Positions 49,330-57,635 of a stretch of DNA of 64,000 nucleotides are shown here, one piece after another. The stretch is from Bradyrhizobium sp. 195 (GTDB lineage Bacteria > Pseudomonadota > Alphaproteobacteria > Rhizobiales > Xanthobacteraceae): the NCBI RefSeq assembly GCF_023101665.1, contig NZ_CP082161.1, positions 4,712,001 to 4,776,000 of the forward strand, read 5' to 3'. Numbering within the stretch: position 1 is the first letter of the stretch; each line of letters begins with the position of its first letter. The notes under the pieces are model-generated. The model did not search any database and had not been told where the DNA came from. It worked only from the letters and a program-made list of their open reading frames with translations. Made by a program: the position numbers and the translations under genes.

Positions 49330-51037
49330 AGCACTGTTTCTCGTACGCGCCGCCCGGATGGGTCACTGCCCCCCCGACCGCTGGTCCAACCTGCTGAGCA
49401 TATTTCCAGAGCGCACCCGACGTGTGGTTAGTCGCGCGAGCGCTCCATTTGGTTTTGCGCTGGGCGAGATCGGCGTCGCTCAACTTTACGTTAAGGGTAC
49501 CGGCAACCGCGTCGATCTCGATGATGTCGCCATCCTCGAGCAGCCCGATCGGGCCGCCAATGGCGGCTTCCGGCCCGACATGGCCGATGCAGAAGCCCCG
49601 GGTGGCGCCGGAGAAGCGGCCGTCGGTGATGAGCGCGATCTTGCCGCCCATGCCCTGGCCGGTCAGCGCTGCGGTGGTCTGGAGCATTTCCCGCATGCCG
49701 GGACCGCCCTTCGGCCCCTCGTAGCGGATCACGATGACTTCGCCTTCGCGGTAGGTGCGCTTCTGGACCGCCTCGAAAGCATCCTCCTCGCGGTCGAAGC
49801 ACCTGGCCGGACCGGTGAACCTGAGGTTGGACATTCCCGCGACTTTCACGATCGCACCTTCTGGCGCCAAATTGCCCTTCAGACCGACCACACCGCCTGT
49901 CACGGTAATGGGCTTGTCTGCCGGGTGCACCACGTCCTGGTGCGGATTCCACTTCACGCTCTTGAGGTTTTCAGCGATCGTGCGGCCCGTGACGGTAAGG
50001 CAATCACCGTGCAGGAAGCCGTTGTCGAGCAGCGTCTTCATCAGAAGCGGTATGCCACCTACTTCAAACATGTCTTTGGCGACATAACGGCCGCCCGGCT
50101 TCAAATCCGCGATATATGGTGTCTTTTTGAAGATTTCGGCGACGTCGAATAAGTCGAACTTGATGCCGCACTCATGCGCGATCGCCGGCAGGTGCAGCGC
50201 AGCATTGGTCGAGCCGCCGGAGGCTGCGACCACGGCAGCCGCGTTCTCCAGGGCCTTGCGGGTGACGATGTCGCGCGGCCGGATGTTTTGGGCGATCAGC
50301 TCCATGACCTGTTCGCCCGCGGTCATGCAGAAGGCGTCGCGGATTTCATACGGTGCCGGCGCACCGGCCGAGTAAGGCAGTGCGAGGCCGATCGCCTCGG
50401 AAACGGTCGCCATGGTGTTGGCGGTGAACTGCGCGCCGCAGGCGCCCGCCGAAGGACACGCCACGCGCTCAATCTCGTCGAGCTCCTCGTCCGACATGGC
50501 ACCGACCGAGTGCTTGCCGACGGCCTCGAACATGTCCTGTACGGTGACCTGCTGACCGCGGAAAGTGCCGGGCAGGATCGAGCCGCCGTAGATGAAGATC
50601 GAGGGCACGTTGAGACGGACCATCGCCATCATCATGCCCGGCAGCGACTTGTCGCAGCCGGCGAGCCCGACAAGGGCGTCGTAGGCATGGCCGCGAACGG
50701 TCAGCTCGACCGAATCGGCGATGCATTCGCGCGACGGCAGCGATGAGCGCATGCCGTCATGCCCCATGGCGATGCCGTCGGTCACGGTGATGGTGCAGAA
50801 TTCGCGCGGCGTGCCGCCCGCCGACGCCACGCCCTTCTTCACCGCCTGGGCCTGACGCATCAACGCGATGTTGCAGGGAGCCGCCTCGTTCCAGCAGGAG
50901 GCGACGCCGACGAAGGGCTGGTGGATCTGCGCGGTGGTCAGACCCATGGCGTAGAAATAGGACCGATGGGGCGCGCGCGCAGGGCCTTCCGTCACGTGAC
51001 GGCTCGGCAGCCTCTGCTTGTCAATCTTCGCGCCCAT
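49316..51037 (-). CDS. ilvD: Dihydroxy-acid dehydratase
   Basis: 573 residues, ATG 51037. It dehydrates dihydroxy acids in valine, isoleucine and leucine synthesis using an iron-sulfur cluster. Cluster Cys motifs: SCWNEAAPCNIALMRQAQ, LAGCDKSLPGMMMAMVRLN, PSAGACGAQFTANTMA; also GRTIAENL and the C-terminal ALITDGRFSGATRGFCIGHV. At about 570 residues it fits the shorter IlvD/Edd type. Works downstream of threonine ammonia-lyase (22741) in isoleucine synthesis. Confidence 0.96.
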   Translation of the reverse strand: MGAKIDKQRLPSRHVTEGPARAPHRSYFYAMGLTTAQIHQPFVGVASCWNEAAPCNIALMRQAQAVKKGVASAGGTPREFCTITVTDGIAMGHDGMRSSLPSRECIADSVELTVRGHAYDALVGLAGCDKSLPGMMMAMVRLNVPSIFIYGGSILPGTFRGQQVTVQDMFEAVGKHSVGAMSDEELDEIERVACPSAGACGAQFTANTMATVSEAIGLALPYSAGAPAPYEIRDAFCMTAGEQVMELIAQNIRPRDIVTRKALENAAAVVAASGGSTNAALHLPAIAHECGIKFDLFDVAEIFKKTPYIADLKPGGRYVAKDMFEVGGIPLLMKTLLDNGFLHGDCLTVTGRTIAENLKSVKWNPHQDVVHPADKPITVTGGVVGLKGNLAPEGAIVKVAGMSNLRFTGPARCFDREEDAFEAVQKRTYREGEVIVIRYEGPKGGPGMREMLQTTAALTGQGMGGKIALITDGRFSGATRGFCIGHVGPEAAIGGPIGLLEDGDIIEIDAVAGTLNVKLSDADLAQRKTKWSARATNHTSGALWKYAQQVGPAVGGAVTHPGGAYEKQCYADI

Positions 51038-51394
51038 CGCAAACCAGCTTCCCCGGTCAACCCTTTCAGACCCGAAAAATCAGAGCCAAGATTTTGAATC
51101 GACCTTGGGATTTTCTCGTGGCGTCGAGGACTGCCCGCTACCTCCAAAACATTAGAGCGATTTTATTCATGGTTGGGTGTGGCCAAAAAGCGGCGGTGAT
51201 GCGAACCGCCGGTGATGAGGGTTAAATCCGGGCCGGGTGTTGCAAGGACGGCACAATCGTTACCGGGAAGACACGGGAGTGTCTTACTGAGATACCCGCG
51301 AAGATGACAGGTACAACCTCTGATTTCACATCTAAGGCACGCGCCCGCATCCGTTCGCTGACGAGATTCCCAGGTGAGTCGGCCTCTCTCCAGC

Positions 51395-51575
51395 ATTCTC
51401 GGGTCCCGGACGCGCTGCGGCACGCCGTGACGCTGCGCAGAGCCGGGACCCAGAAGGCGACACGGGAGGGCTCGGCGAGATGAGCCCCGGCTCAGCACCG
51501 CGCCGCTGCACTGGACAATGCTTCGCATTGCCGGGGGACGCTGCGCTGCGTCCGGGGCACGAGAGCGGAGTGTGA
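51395..51575 (-). repeat. Dispersed GC-rich repeat, second family, copy 2
   Basis: Read on the minus strand it gives CGTGCCCCGGACGCAGCGCAGCG, GCGAAGCATTG, GAGCCGGGGCTCATC and TTCTGGGTCCCGGCTCTGCG, in the same order as 8774-8945. The middle parts differ. Confidence 0.75.
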
Positions 51576-51591
51576 CGTACGTGCTCTCTCC

Positions 51592-51710
51592 CCGTCATTG
51601 CGAGGAGCCCTTGCGACGAAGCAATCCAGAGTCCCGCCGCGGAGGGATTCTGGATTGCTTCCGCCTTCGCCAAGGCTTCGGCGGACAAGTCGCTGCGCTC
51701 GCAATGACGG
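51592..51710. repeat. 119-bp inverted-repeat element (CCGTCATTGCGAG ends)
   Basis: Perfect terminal inverted repeats CCGTCATTGCGAG / CTCGCAATGACGG bound the unit. Inside, GCAATCCAGA / TCTGGATTGC and GCCTTCGCC / GGCTTCGGCGG also pair. The size and inverted ends suggest a MITE-like or palindromic repeat; no coding capacity. Confidence 0.85.
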
Positions 51711-51743
51711 AGGATGAGGTGACAAGTTGCTTCCCCAAGTGAC

Positions 51744-51851
51744 GCTGTCATTCCCGCGAAAGCGGGGAATCCAGTACGCCGCGGCTTCTCGGTTCGATCA
51801 CGACCGTCTCGGAGTACTGGATCGCCCGGTCAAGCCGGGCGATGACACCAC
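51744..51851. repeat. Palindromic dispersed repeat of about 105 bp
   Basis: Same family as 29617-29721: TGTCATTCCCGCGAAAGCGGGGAATCCAGTACGCCGC at the left and AGTACTGGATCGCCCGGTCAAGCCGGGCGATGACA at the right. Confidence 0.85.
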
Positions 51852-51920
51852 GTGTATGGTGGCAGACATGGCTCTTCGATCTCGCGGCTTGAACCACCCG
51901 AGCTTTGCTTCGTCTCGTCC

Positions 51921-52220
51921 CCCTCTCAAATCCAAGAGGGCACAGGGAAGGCCGGGTGCCGGCAGGCACCCGCGGTCTGCTGCGCGAATAATGCGCAAAG
52001 GAGACCGCACAGCAGCATACAGGTGGTGCCGATCACTCGGCCTTCCCTGCGCGATGGTCGGACGGCTTATGCCGTGATCTCCCGGGAGCCGAACTTTCCT
52101 CTGGCCTCCCTCACCCCGCGAATTGGATGATGCAGTCTGCCCGGTTGGGCTCGCTCGCACCTTCGCGAAAAGCTTGACCGTAGCAACGACGGCCAGGACC
52201 ACACGGTTTTGCCGTACGCA
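51921..52220 (-). repeat. Structured dispersed element, copy 2 (about 300 bp)
   Basis: Read on the minus strand from 52220, this copy has GCGTACGGCAAAACCGTGTGG, CCCAACCGGGC, CTCCCGGGAGA-CACGGCATAAGCCGT, GCGCAGGGAAGGCCG, ACCTGTATGCTGCTGTGC, GACCGCGGGTGCCTGCCGGC, CCTTCCCTGTGCCCTC and a closing GAGAGGG, in the order of copy 1 (8397-8692). The outer and inner stems are kept although loops differ. Confidence 0.78.
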
Positions 52221-52529
52221 CGGCCCGCCATGTCGCCGCAGTTTTTCCAGCCCTGTCGACGGAGCCGAAAACTTACAGGCGAGACGAACCTAGCAGCGCC
52301 GCTCGTCTGCACGCGGCCGCGGACTCACAGGGACTACCCGCCCTGCCCGCACCTCTCATGCCGACGCTGCCGCGTCCACCGCAAGCCCGGCTCGCGATGC
52401 GTGACGACACAAGATCGCCCCTCTTGGATGAGCCGGGATGAGCGACACATACGCCGAAACCGAATTTCGGTAAAGTGGAATATTTTTGCGCGGGTGCATT
52501 GACAGAGGGCGACACAGGGCGACGCCCGT

Positions 52530-52650
52530 CCCGTCATCCTGAGGTGCGAGACATGGGACGCAACGCGTCCCATGGGGAGCCTCGAAGGATGAATGCCACA
52601 GCCGGGCCGTCGCCCTTCGAGGCTCGCCGAAGAGGCGAGCGCCTCAGGGG
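52530..52650. repeat. Palindromic dispersed repeat (GTCATCCTGAGG family)
   Basis: CCCGTCATCCTGAGGTGCGAG... is followed by hairpin GGGACGCAACGCGTCCC, then CTCGAAGGATG / CCCTTCGAGGCTCGCC and GCCTCAGGGGTGACGG. The ends are imperfect inverted repeats. Only one copy was seen in the window. Confidence 0.7.
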
Positions 52651-52665
52651 TGACGGTGATGGAGC

Positions 52666-52752
52666 CGTAGCCCGGATGAGCGGAGCGACATCCGGGACAG
52701 TGCAAGATGCCGCGCGAGCGGCCCCCCGGGTATCGCTGCGCTCATCCGGGCT
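52666..52752. repeat. REP-like inverted pair (GTAGCCCGGA family)
   Basis: GTAGCCCGGATGAGCGGAGCGACATCCGGGA faces CCGGGTATCGCTGCGCTCATCCGGGCTGC. Same family as 32502-32587 and 53904-53981. It ends seven bases before the stop of the MerR gene. Confidence 0.82.
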
Positions 52753-52758
52753 GCTGGC

Positions 52759-53157
52759 TCACGCGCCGCCGCATCCCGGCTGCAGGATCACGCAGTCCGG
52801 CGCGGCGCTGCCGCAACACGTTGTCTCACAACCAGTGACCAGCGAAGCGATCGTCGTCTCCAGGGCGCGCAGTTCGGCGATCTTCTTCCTGATCGAGCCG
52901 AGGTGCCTTTCCGCAAAACTCTTCGTGTCGCTGCAGGGCAGCCGCCGCTGAACCGATGCGACGATATCGCGCGTCGCGTCGATCGAGAAATCGAGATCGC
53001 GACAATGCCGGATGAGGTTGAGCGCCTTGACGTCTTCAACGCCGTAGATGCGCTGACCGCCTTGCCGCGCCGGCGAGGCCAGCAGGCCGATGCTTTCGTA
53101 ATAGCGGATGGTGGCGACCGAGACTCCGGCCGCCTTGGCGAGGACGCCAATTCTCAT
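52759..53157 (-). CDS. MerR-family metal-responsive regulator
   Basis: 132 residues from ATG 53157. The N-terminal winged HTH MRIGVLAKAAGVSVATIRYY and ESIGLL..RQGGQRIY are standard. Cys75 starts the dimer helix region (LPCSDTKSFAERHL). The C-terminal loop is unusually Cys-rich: Cys110, 114, 115, 122 and 129 (VTGCETTCCGS, DCVILQPGCGG). Cys at the equivalents of 75 and 110 recall the thiolate ligands of MerR, ZntR and CadR-type sensors. It is divergent from a MerT-like membrane gene with a MerR-type promoter between them. The metal cannot be named from sequence. Confidence 0.92.
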   Translation of the reverse strand: MRIGVLAKAAGVSVATIRYYESIGLLASPARQGGQRIYGVEDVKALNLIRHCRDLDFSIDATRDIVASVQRRLPCSDTKSFAERHLGSIRKKIAELRALETTIASLVTGCETTCCGSAAPDCVILQPGCGGA

Positions 53158-53176
53158 GAAAGCTCTCACTTTTCGC

Positions 53177-53207
53177 TTGAACCTCAAGTGGCTTGAGGGC
53201 GTAGCGA
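53177..53207 (+). promoter_or_regulatory. MerR-type promoter with 19-bp spacer and dyad operator
   Basis: A -35-like TTGAAC (53177-53182) and a -10-like TAGCGA (53202-53207) are 19 bases apart, the over-long spacing that MerR proteins correct by untwisting DNA. The spacer holds the perfect dyad CCTCAAG-TGG-CTTGAGG (53182-53198). It would drive the plus-strand MerT-like gene starting at 53243. The -10 assignment is approximate. Confidence 0.8.
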
Positions 53208-53242
53208 TCGGTTCCCTGACGCACAAGCATGAGGAGAATCAC

Positions 53243-53683
53243 ATGAGCGTTATCGGACCGTCCTGCAACCTGCCGTCGGAGACGTCAGGATGCGGCTGCA
53301 CCGGCAAGGCCAAGCGAGGCGGCGGCAAGGCTGCCGGCGCAGCAGCACTCACGACCGCGGCCTTGGCTGCGGCCTGCACGGCGTGCTGCGTGCTCCCCTT
53401 CACATTGCCCGCCATCGTGCTCGCCGGTGCCGGAAGCCTGATTGCCGTCCTGGACCATGCGCACGGCCTGATGACGATATTGTCGATCGCCGTAGTGATC
53501 GGCGCCTGGATCTGGATCGCTTGGCGAGCGCGGACGACCGGCTCCAGGATTCGATCGTCGGTGCTGGCTCTCATGGGCGCCGCGACCATCCTGACTGCGA
53601 CGGCCGCGCTATGGCCGGTCATGGAGCCAGCGGTGTTCCACGCGCTCGGGGTCGCCAAGAAGCCGAGGCCGCCAGCGAGTTGA
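53243..53683 (+). CDS. MerT-like small membrane protein
   Basis: 146 residues; ATG 53243 lies seven bases after GAGGAG. The soluble N-terminus has GCGCTGKAKRGGGK. Transmembrane helix 1 contains AAACTACCVLPF (Cys45, Cys48, Cys49), like the vicinal Cys pair in helix 1 of mercuric transporter MerT. Two further helices follow (LMTILSIAVVIGAWIWIAW; SVLALMGAATILTATAALW). It is probably a metal carrier in the inner membrane, controlled by the divergent MerR protein. Its stop overlaps the next ATG by one base. Confidence 0.8.
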   Translation: MSVIGPSCNLPSETSGCGCTGKAKRGGGKAAGAAALTTAALAAACTACCVLPFTLPAIVLAGAGSLIAVLDHAHGLMTILSIAVVIGAWIWIAWRARTTGSRIRSSVLALMGAATILTATAALWPVMEPAVFHALGVAKKPRPPAS

Positions 53684-53907
53684 TGGACACAATCACGATC
53701 TTCGGGCTGCTGTCGGTCAGCGCGATGCTGCTGTTCTACGCGCTCGAGCCGCGCGGGCCGCATTATGTGCTGGCCTTCGCGGCGGCGTGCGCGCTCAGCG
53801 GGATTTACGGCTTTCTCCAGGGCGCCTGGCCGTTCGGACTTGTCGAGACGGTCTGGACGGCGGTCGCCGTGCGGCGGTGGGCCAAGGTCCAAACTCCGGT
53901 CTTGTAG
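53683..53907 (+). CDS. Small membrane protein in the MerR cassette
   Basis: 74 residues; the ATG shares a base with the stop of the MerT-like gene (TGATG), so translation is coupled. Two or three hydrophobic segments (ITIFGLLSVSAMLLFYAL, HYVLAFAAACALSGIYGFL, LVETVWTAVAVRRW) predict an inner-membrane protein. No metal-binding motif stands out. The stop lies inside a REP-like palindrome. Function unknown; a helper for the MerT-like protein is a guess from position. Confidence 0.78.
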   Translation: MDTITIFGLLSVSAMLLFYALEPRGPHYVLAFAAACALSGIYGFLQGAWPFGLVETVWTAVAVRRWAKVQTPVL

Positions 53908-53981
53908 CCCGGGTGAGCGCAGCGATACCCGGGGATCCACTCGCTGGGATCCCGGATTTCGCTGCGCTCGATCCGGGCTAC
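53904..53981. repeat. REP-like inverted pair (GTAGCCCGGG family)
   Basis: GTAGCCCGGGTGAGCGCAGCGATACCCGGGGATCC faces GGGATCCCGGATTTCGCTGCGCTCGATCCGGGCTAC. It overlaps the stop codon of the preceding small gene and separates it from the convergent membrane-protein gene. Confidence 0.85.
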
Positions 53982-53990
53982 AAGAACAAC

Positions 53991-54572
53991 TCAGGCCGAC
54001 ATTGCGCCCTTCCGGCCGAACGGATCGACCAGGCGAAAGATCTCGCACGCAGCGACGAGCCCGGCGAGCCAGACGGCGCAGGTCAGCCCGAGGCGCGTGA
54101 CGATGGCGGCGGTGAAGGCGCCGTCACCGCCGAGGAACGGCGTCGCGGCGAGCAGCGCGATCTCGTAGGTCCCGTAGGCGGCGACGAGCGTGATCGCCAG
54201 CATCAGCGGTGTGCGGCCCTGCGGCAGCGTGCGGAGCACGGCCGACCCCACGGCAGTCGCGAGAAGCGCAGCGGCGCCGATGACAAAACCCCAGGCGATG
54301 GTGCTGCCATCGATCGGATAATGCAGCACGCCGTAACCGATGGTCTGGTTCACGAGCCAGGCGCCGGTGACGACGAGCAGCGCCGGGCGCACCGGCAGCA
54401 TCGCCGCGGCAACGACGGCGAAGGCCGCAAACGGCGTTGCGCAGGCGAAGGCGAAACTTGCGAGCGCGCATGACGCCGTCAGCAGCGCAAAGCAGAACAT
54501 CGGCGCAAGGCGCGGCGCGACCGGGTGAAGCCGGAAACGGTCGCCGTGGGACGGCTGGGTGTTGAGAGGCAT
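53991..54572 (-). CDS. Membrane protein in the cobalamin-riboswitch operon
   Basis: 193 residues, ATG 54572, 48 bases after the TonB receptor on the same strand. Five or six hydrophobic segments: MFCFALLTASCALASFAF, AVVAAAMLPVRPALLVV, WGFVIGAAALLATAVG, PLMLAITLVAAYGTYEIALL, LGLTCAVWLAGLVAAC. NQTIGYGVLHYPIDG lies in a loop. Size and topology resemble substrate-capture subunits of vitamin uptake systems, but no family was firmly recognised. Its place behind a B12-riboswitch receptor suggests a part in cobalamin or cobalt handling. Confidence 0.7.
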   Translation of the reverse strand: MPLNTQPSHGDRFRLHPVAPRLAPMFCFALLTASCALASFAFACATPFAAFAVVAAAMLPVRPALLVVTGAWLVNQTIGYGVLHYPIDGSTIAWGFVIGAAALLATAVGSAVLRTLPQGRTPLMLAITLVAAYGTYEIALLAATPFLGGDGAFTAAIVTRLGLTCAVWLAGLVAACEIFRLVDPFGRKGAMSA

Positions 54573-54620
54573 GGGTCATCTCTTTCTCGTTCGGATGCTC
54601 ATCCATTTCAGGGAATGTGA

Positions 54621-56858
54621 TTAGAACGTGGCGCCGGCCTTGAGCAGGTAGGTGCGACCGGGCAGCGGATAGGCGCTGAAGCGGCCGTCCGTGAAGGTGC
54701 TTGCGATGGCGTAGTCGTAGTAGAGCGCATTCAGCGCGTTGTTGACGCTGAGCGACCAGAAGTAGCGCTCATACTGGCCGCTGAGTTTGAGGTCGATCGT
54801 GCCGTTGGCGGGAATCGGCTTCTGGGTGCCGGCCTGATCGTTGTCCATGCGCCGCTCGCTCCAGAAGCGCGCGGTGGCATCGAGCACCAAATAATTCTGC
54901 CAGATGTTCCAGGTGACGCCCGCACTCGCGGTGTAGCGCGACACCAGCGGCACGTCATTGCCGGCCCAGGCGCCTTCGCGGAAGACGGCGCGGGTGTAGG
55001 CCACGCCGGAGCGCAGCAGCAGAGCGTCGTTGACGCGATAAGACAGGCTGGTCTCCGAGCCGTAGCGGCGGGTCGGATCAAGATTGGTGTTGTAGAACAG
55101 GACCGGGTTGAAATGGACCTCGTTGGTGAGGTCCATCAGATAGAGACTGCTCTGCAACTGCAGCCCGCCGCCTTTGATACGCAGACCGCCCTCGATATCC
55201 CAAGAGGTCTGGGTCTTGAGCTGGAACGTTTGCGGGATCGCGGCGAAGGTCAGGGGATCGAACGAAGGCCCCGAGGACAGGCGCTCGTCCACGTCGGGCG
55301 TGCGGAACGCGCGCGCGGCGCGGCCGAACAGCGAGACCATGTCGTTGAGGCGATGCTCGGCCCCGAGATGCAGCGCATATTGGGTCTCGTTGCTCGTCAG
55401 CGGCAGCGCGCCGATGTCGGCGTTGAACGGCGCCGCCGGGTCGAAATTGTCGCGTGCCGCAAGACTGACGGTCTGCACCCGCGCGCCATAGGAGATGTCG
55501 GTCGTAGGCGCCACGCCCAATGTGTGCTGAAAATAGCCCGCAACCGTCTGCTGCCTGAGATCGTAATTGTGCCAGGAGGAGAGCCCCTGCCCGGCGCCGC
55601 GGTTCTGCTGAAAGCTCGCATCGTAATAGTCGATGCCGGTCAGGAGATGCGACGGCATGCCGAGCAGCAGGCTCTTCACGCTGAGCCGCGGCGTGATCGA
55701 CCATGTCGTCAGATGGGACTCGACATAGGTCGACGTGAAGAAGGCCGGAACCGGCACCGGGCTGGAGAAGAACGCGCTCTGCTGCTTCTTGTCGCGCACG
55801 CCGCCGTCGACGATGAGATCGACGCCGTTGACGAGGGTCTTGGTGAAGCCCGCTGTTGCGCTAAAGCCCTGCTGGTTGGCGAAGTTGAACGGCGTGCTCG
55901 TCCCCCGCCGGTTGGCCGCGAGCTCGTCGAGGCCGATCGAGGGATCGACGGTGCGCCCGCCCGGCAATCGCAGCTCCTGATTGTCGCCCGTGACGGTGAG
56001 AAAAGCGGTCAGGCCCGGTGTCGAGTAATTGAGATTGCCGACGCCGTTTTGCTGGGAATAGCGATTGTTGTCGCGATAGCCATCGGTCCTGACGGCATTG
56101 CCATAGAACGAGGTCGACCACGGACCGGAACTGAGCGAGGTCGAGACGTTGCCGAGCCTGGCGTTGAACGAGCCGAAGCCGGCCTCGATGCGCGCGGTCA
56201 CCGGCGGTCCGCCGACGCCGTTTTTGGTGACGATGTTGATCACGCCGCCGATGGCGTTGTCACCGTAGAGCACCGCTCCCGAATTGCCGCGCGTGATCTC
56301 GATACGCTCGATGGAATTGAGCGGGATGATGGAGAGGTCCACCTGTGCCATGTCGACGTCGTTCAGCCGCCGTCCGTTGACCAGCACCAGCGTGTTGGCG
56401 TTGGCAAACGCGCCGAAGCCGCGCAGATCCACGCTGGTCTTCGCGCCGATTTGACCGCCATAGAACGTCGTGATCTGGGCGCCCGGGGTCTGCGTCGCGA
56501 TGATCTCGGCTAGCGTCTGCGACGGCGAATGCGCGATATCCGCGGCCGTGATGACGGTCGTGGCGGCCCCGACGATACCGCCGTTGCTGGCGACAGCCTC
56601 GGAGCCCGAGCCGGATGAGCCGGCGCCATTGCCTGCCGACGCGACATTCACGGTTCCCCGGCGCTTCGTCGGCTCGCCATCACCGATCGCCCTGGCGCGG
56701 GTGCGGTTCTGATCGTCGGGCTTGGTCACTTCGATCGGCGGCAGCTGCTCGGCAAGGGCCTGCTGGGCGAAGGCGGGGGATAGATCGAGCGAAGGGAGGG
56801 AAACGGACGCGAGCAGGCCGGCGCTGAGGCGCCCGGCGGCAGAGACAAGACGGGACAC
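54621..56858 (-). CDS. TonB-dependent receptor, probably for cobalamin (BtuB-like)
   Basis: 745 residues from GTG 56858, seven bases after GAGGT. A signal peptide ends PAFAQQA; a TonB-box-like PPIEVT follows. The plug domain is clear: GAQITTFYGGQIGAKTSVDLRGFG (parts: GAQITTFYGGQIG, KTSVDLRGFG), NTLVLVNGRRLNDVD, ERIEITRGNSGAVLYGDNAIGGVINIVTK (parts: ERIEITRGNSGAVLYG, GGVINIVTK). The 22-strand barrel ends in LKAGATF with terminal Phe. It imports a large ligand across the outer membrane. The upstream cobalamin riboswitch makes B12 or a corrinoid precursor the likely ligand. Confidence 0.9.
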   Translation of the reverse strand: MSRLVSAAGRLSAGLLASVSLPSLDLSPAFAQQALAEQLPPIEVTKPDDQNRTRARAIGDGEPTKRRGTVNVASAGNGAGSSGSGSEAVASNGGIVGAATTVITAADIAHSPSQTLAEIIATQTPGAQITTFYGGQIGAKTSVDLRGFGAFANANTLVLVNGRRLNDVDMAQVDLSIIPLNSIERIEITRGNSGAVLYGDNAIGGVINIVTKNGVGGPPVTARIEAGFGSFNARLGNVSTSLSSGPWSTSFYGNAVRTDGYRDNNRYSQQNGVGNLNYSTPGLTAFLTVTGDNQELRLPGGRTVDPSIGLDELAANRRGTSTPFNFANQQGFSATAGFTKTLVNGVDLIVDGGVRDKKQQSAFFSSPVPVPAFFTSTYVESHLTTWSITPRLSVKSLLLGMPSHLLTGIDYYDASFQQNRGAGQGLSSWHNYDLRQQTVAGYFQHTLGVAPTTDISYGARVQTVSLAARDNFDPAAPFNADIGALPLTSNETQYALHLGAEHRLNDMVSLFGRAARAFRTPDVDERLSSGPSFDPLTFAAIPQTFQLKTQTSWDIEGGLRIKGGGLQLQSSLYLMDLTNEVHFNPVLFYNTNLDPTRRYGSETSLSYRVNDALLLRSGVAYTRAVFREGAWAGNDVPLVSRYTASAGVTWNIWQNYLVLDATARFWSERRMDNDQAGTQKPIPANGTIDLKLSGQYERYFWSLSVNNALNALYYDYAIASTFTDGRFSAYPLPGRTYLLKAGATF

Positions 56859-56985
56859 GGTTGTAGACCTCGGTATGACGTCAGTGGCACGTCACAGCGA
56901 ACGAGGTTTCACGGCAGAGCAATGGATTGCTCCGGTGAAGCCAATGTCTGTACTCCCCGACCGACATCTTCGCGTGTGACCACGG

Positions 56986-57165
56986 CTGACGGCAGGTCTC
57001 CTGGCTCGCGGGTCGTTACCTTACGTCGCCTTCCCAGGACCGAGATTCCCAGTGGCATAGGACGAAAGATTCACCGCTTACAGTTGCGGGGGCAGCCGTG
57101 GCGTTGAGACAAATCCCCCGTTGGGACAATCCCGCACCACATTCCCTTTTGATCTCCGTGAGGAG
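56986..57165 (-). promoter_or_regulatory. Cobalamin (AdoCbl) riboswitch
   Basis: Read on the minus strand from about 57165: AAAAGGGAATGTGGTGCG, then the B12-box core GCTGCCCCCGCAACTGTAAGCGG, GCCACTGGG, GGGAAGGCG and finally GAGCCAGGAGACCTGCC. These blocks, in this order, are diagnostic for the cobalamin riboswitch. It lies 130 bases upstream of the TonB receptor start and should repress it when coenzyme B12 is plentiful. It has no translation of its own. Confidence 0.96.
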
Positions 57166-57235
57166 AACCGTCACCAATCAACTTACGTGTCGTTCCGCCG
57201 GGGAGTCAATCGACCGGCGGCTGTTGTCACCGCCG

Positions 57236-57499
57236 TCAGGTCCGCCCTCGCAAACGCTGGGCCTGGGCCCAGGCAGCAGCGACGTCGCGAGGCGGAACAT
57301 CGACGCGCTTGATCGGGGTCAATTCGCCGGAGGCCGAGACGATCGCGGTTTCCTCGCGGCGGCAGCGCGTGCAGACAAAGCGGACCTCGTGCGGGGACGC
57401 CCACCAGCTCGACCGCTTCACATTGGCCGCCATCGGCCAGGCATCGCAATGCGAGCACGAGACCAGAAATCGACCGGGATCGAGCATACCCATTTCCAT
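57236..57499 (-). CDS. Small zinc-ribbon-like protein
   Basis: 87 residues. ATG 57499 has GGAG about six bases upstream; ATG 57493 is also possible. Two CxxC pairs form a likely zinc ribbon: VSCSHCDAW near residue 14 and FVCTRCRREE near 42. The remainder is polar with VPPRDVAAAWAQAQRLRGR at the end. A longer open frame upstream is without similarity. Probably cytosolic and nucleic-acid or protein binding; function unknown. Confidence 0.7.
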   Translation of the reverse strand: MEMGMLDPGRFLVSCSHCDAWPMAANVKRSSWWASPHEVRFVCTRCRREETAIVSASGELTPIKRVDVPPRDVAAAWAQAQRLRGRT

Positions 57500-57635
57500 C
57501 GGACTCCGCGTCCTGCCGCCTCCTTCAATGTTTAACCCAAGTGAATCGTTCCGGTGCCCCAGCACCGCCAGCTCCTGTTCCTTGGAAGCGGATATCTCAG
57601 GCTCGCCATTCCCAGCCGCCATAGGCGTCAGGATC

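Larger units (their letters stand above)
51038..52758. other. Gene-free tract packed with dispersed repeats
   Basis: 1.7 kb without a credible gene. At least six repeat units lie end to end: 51395-51575, 51592-51710, 51744-51851, 51921-52220, 52530-52650 and 52666-52752. Open frames here are translations of repeats and lack ribosome sites or motifs. Bases 51038-51200 should hold the ilvD promoter; no regulator site was recognised. Bases 52220-52530 showed nothing. Confidence 0.75.

Noticed and set aside
51163..52705. Several 70-160 codon frames between ilvD and the merR gene
   Set aside because: All lie on repeat units and translate the repeats in various frames. None has a motif or start context.
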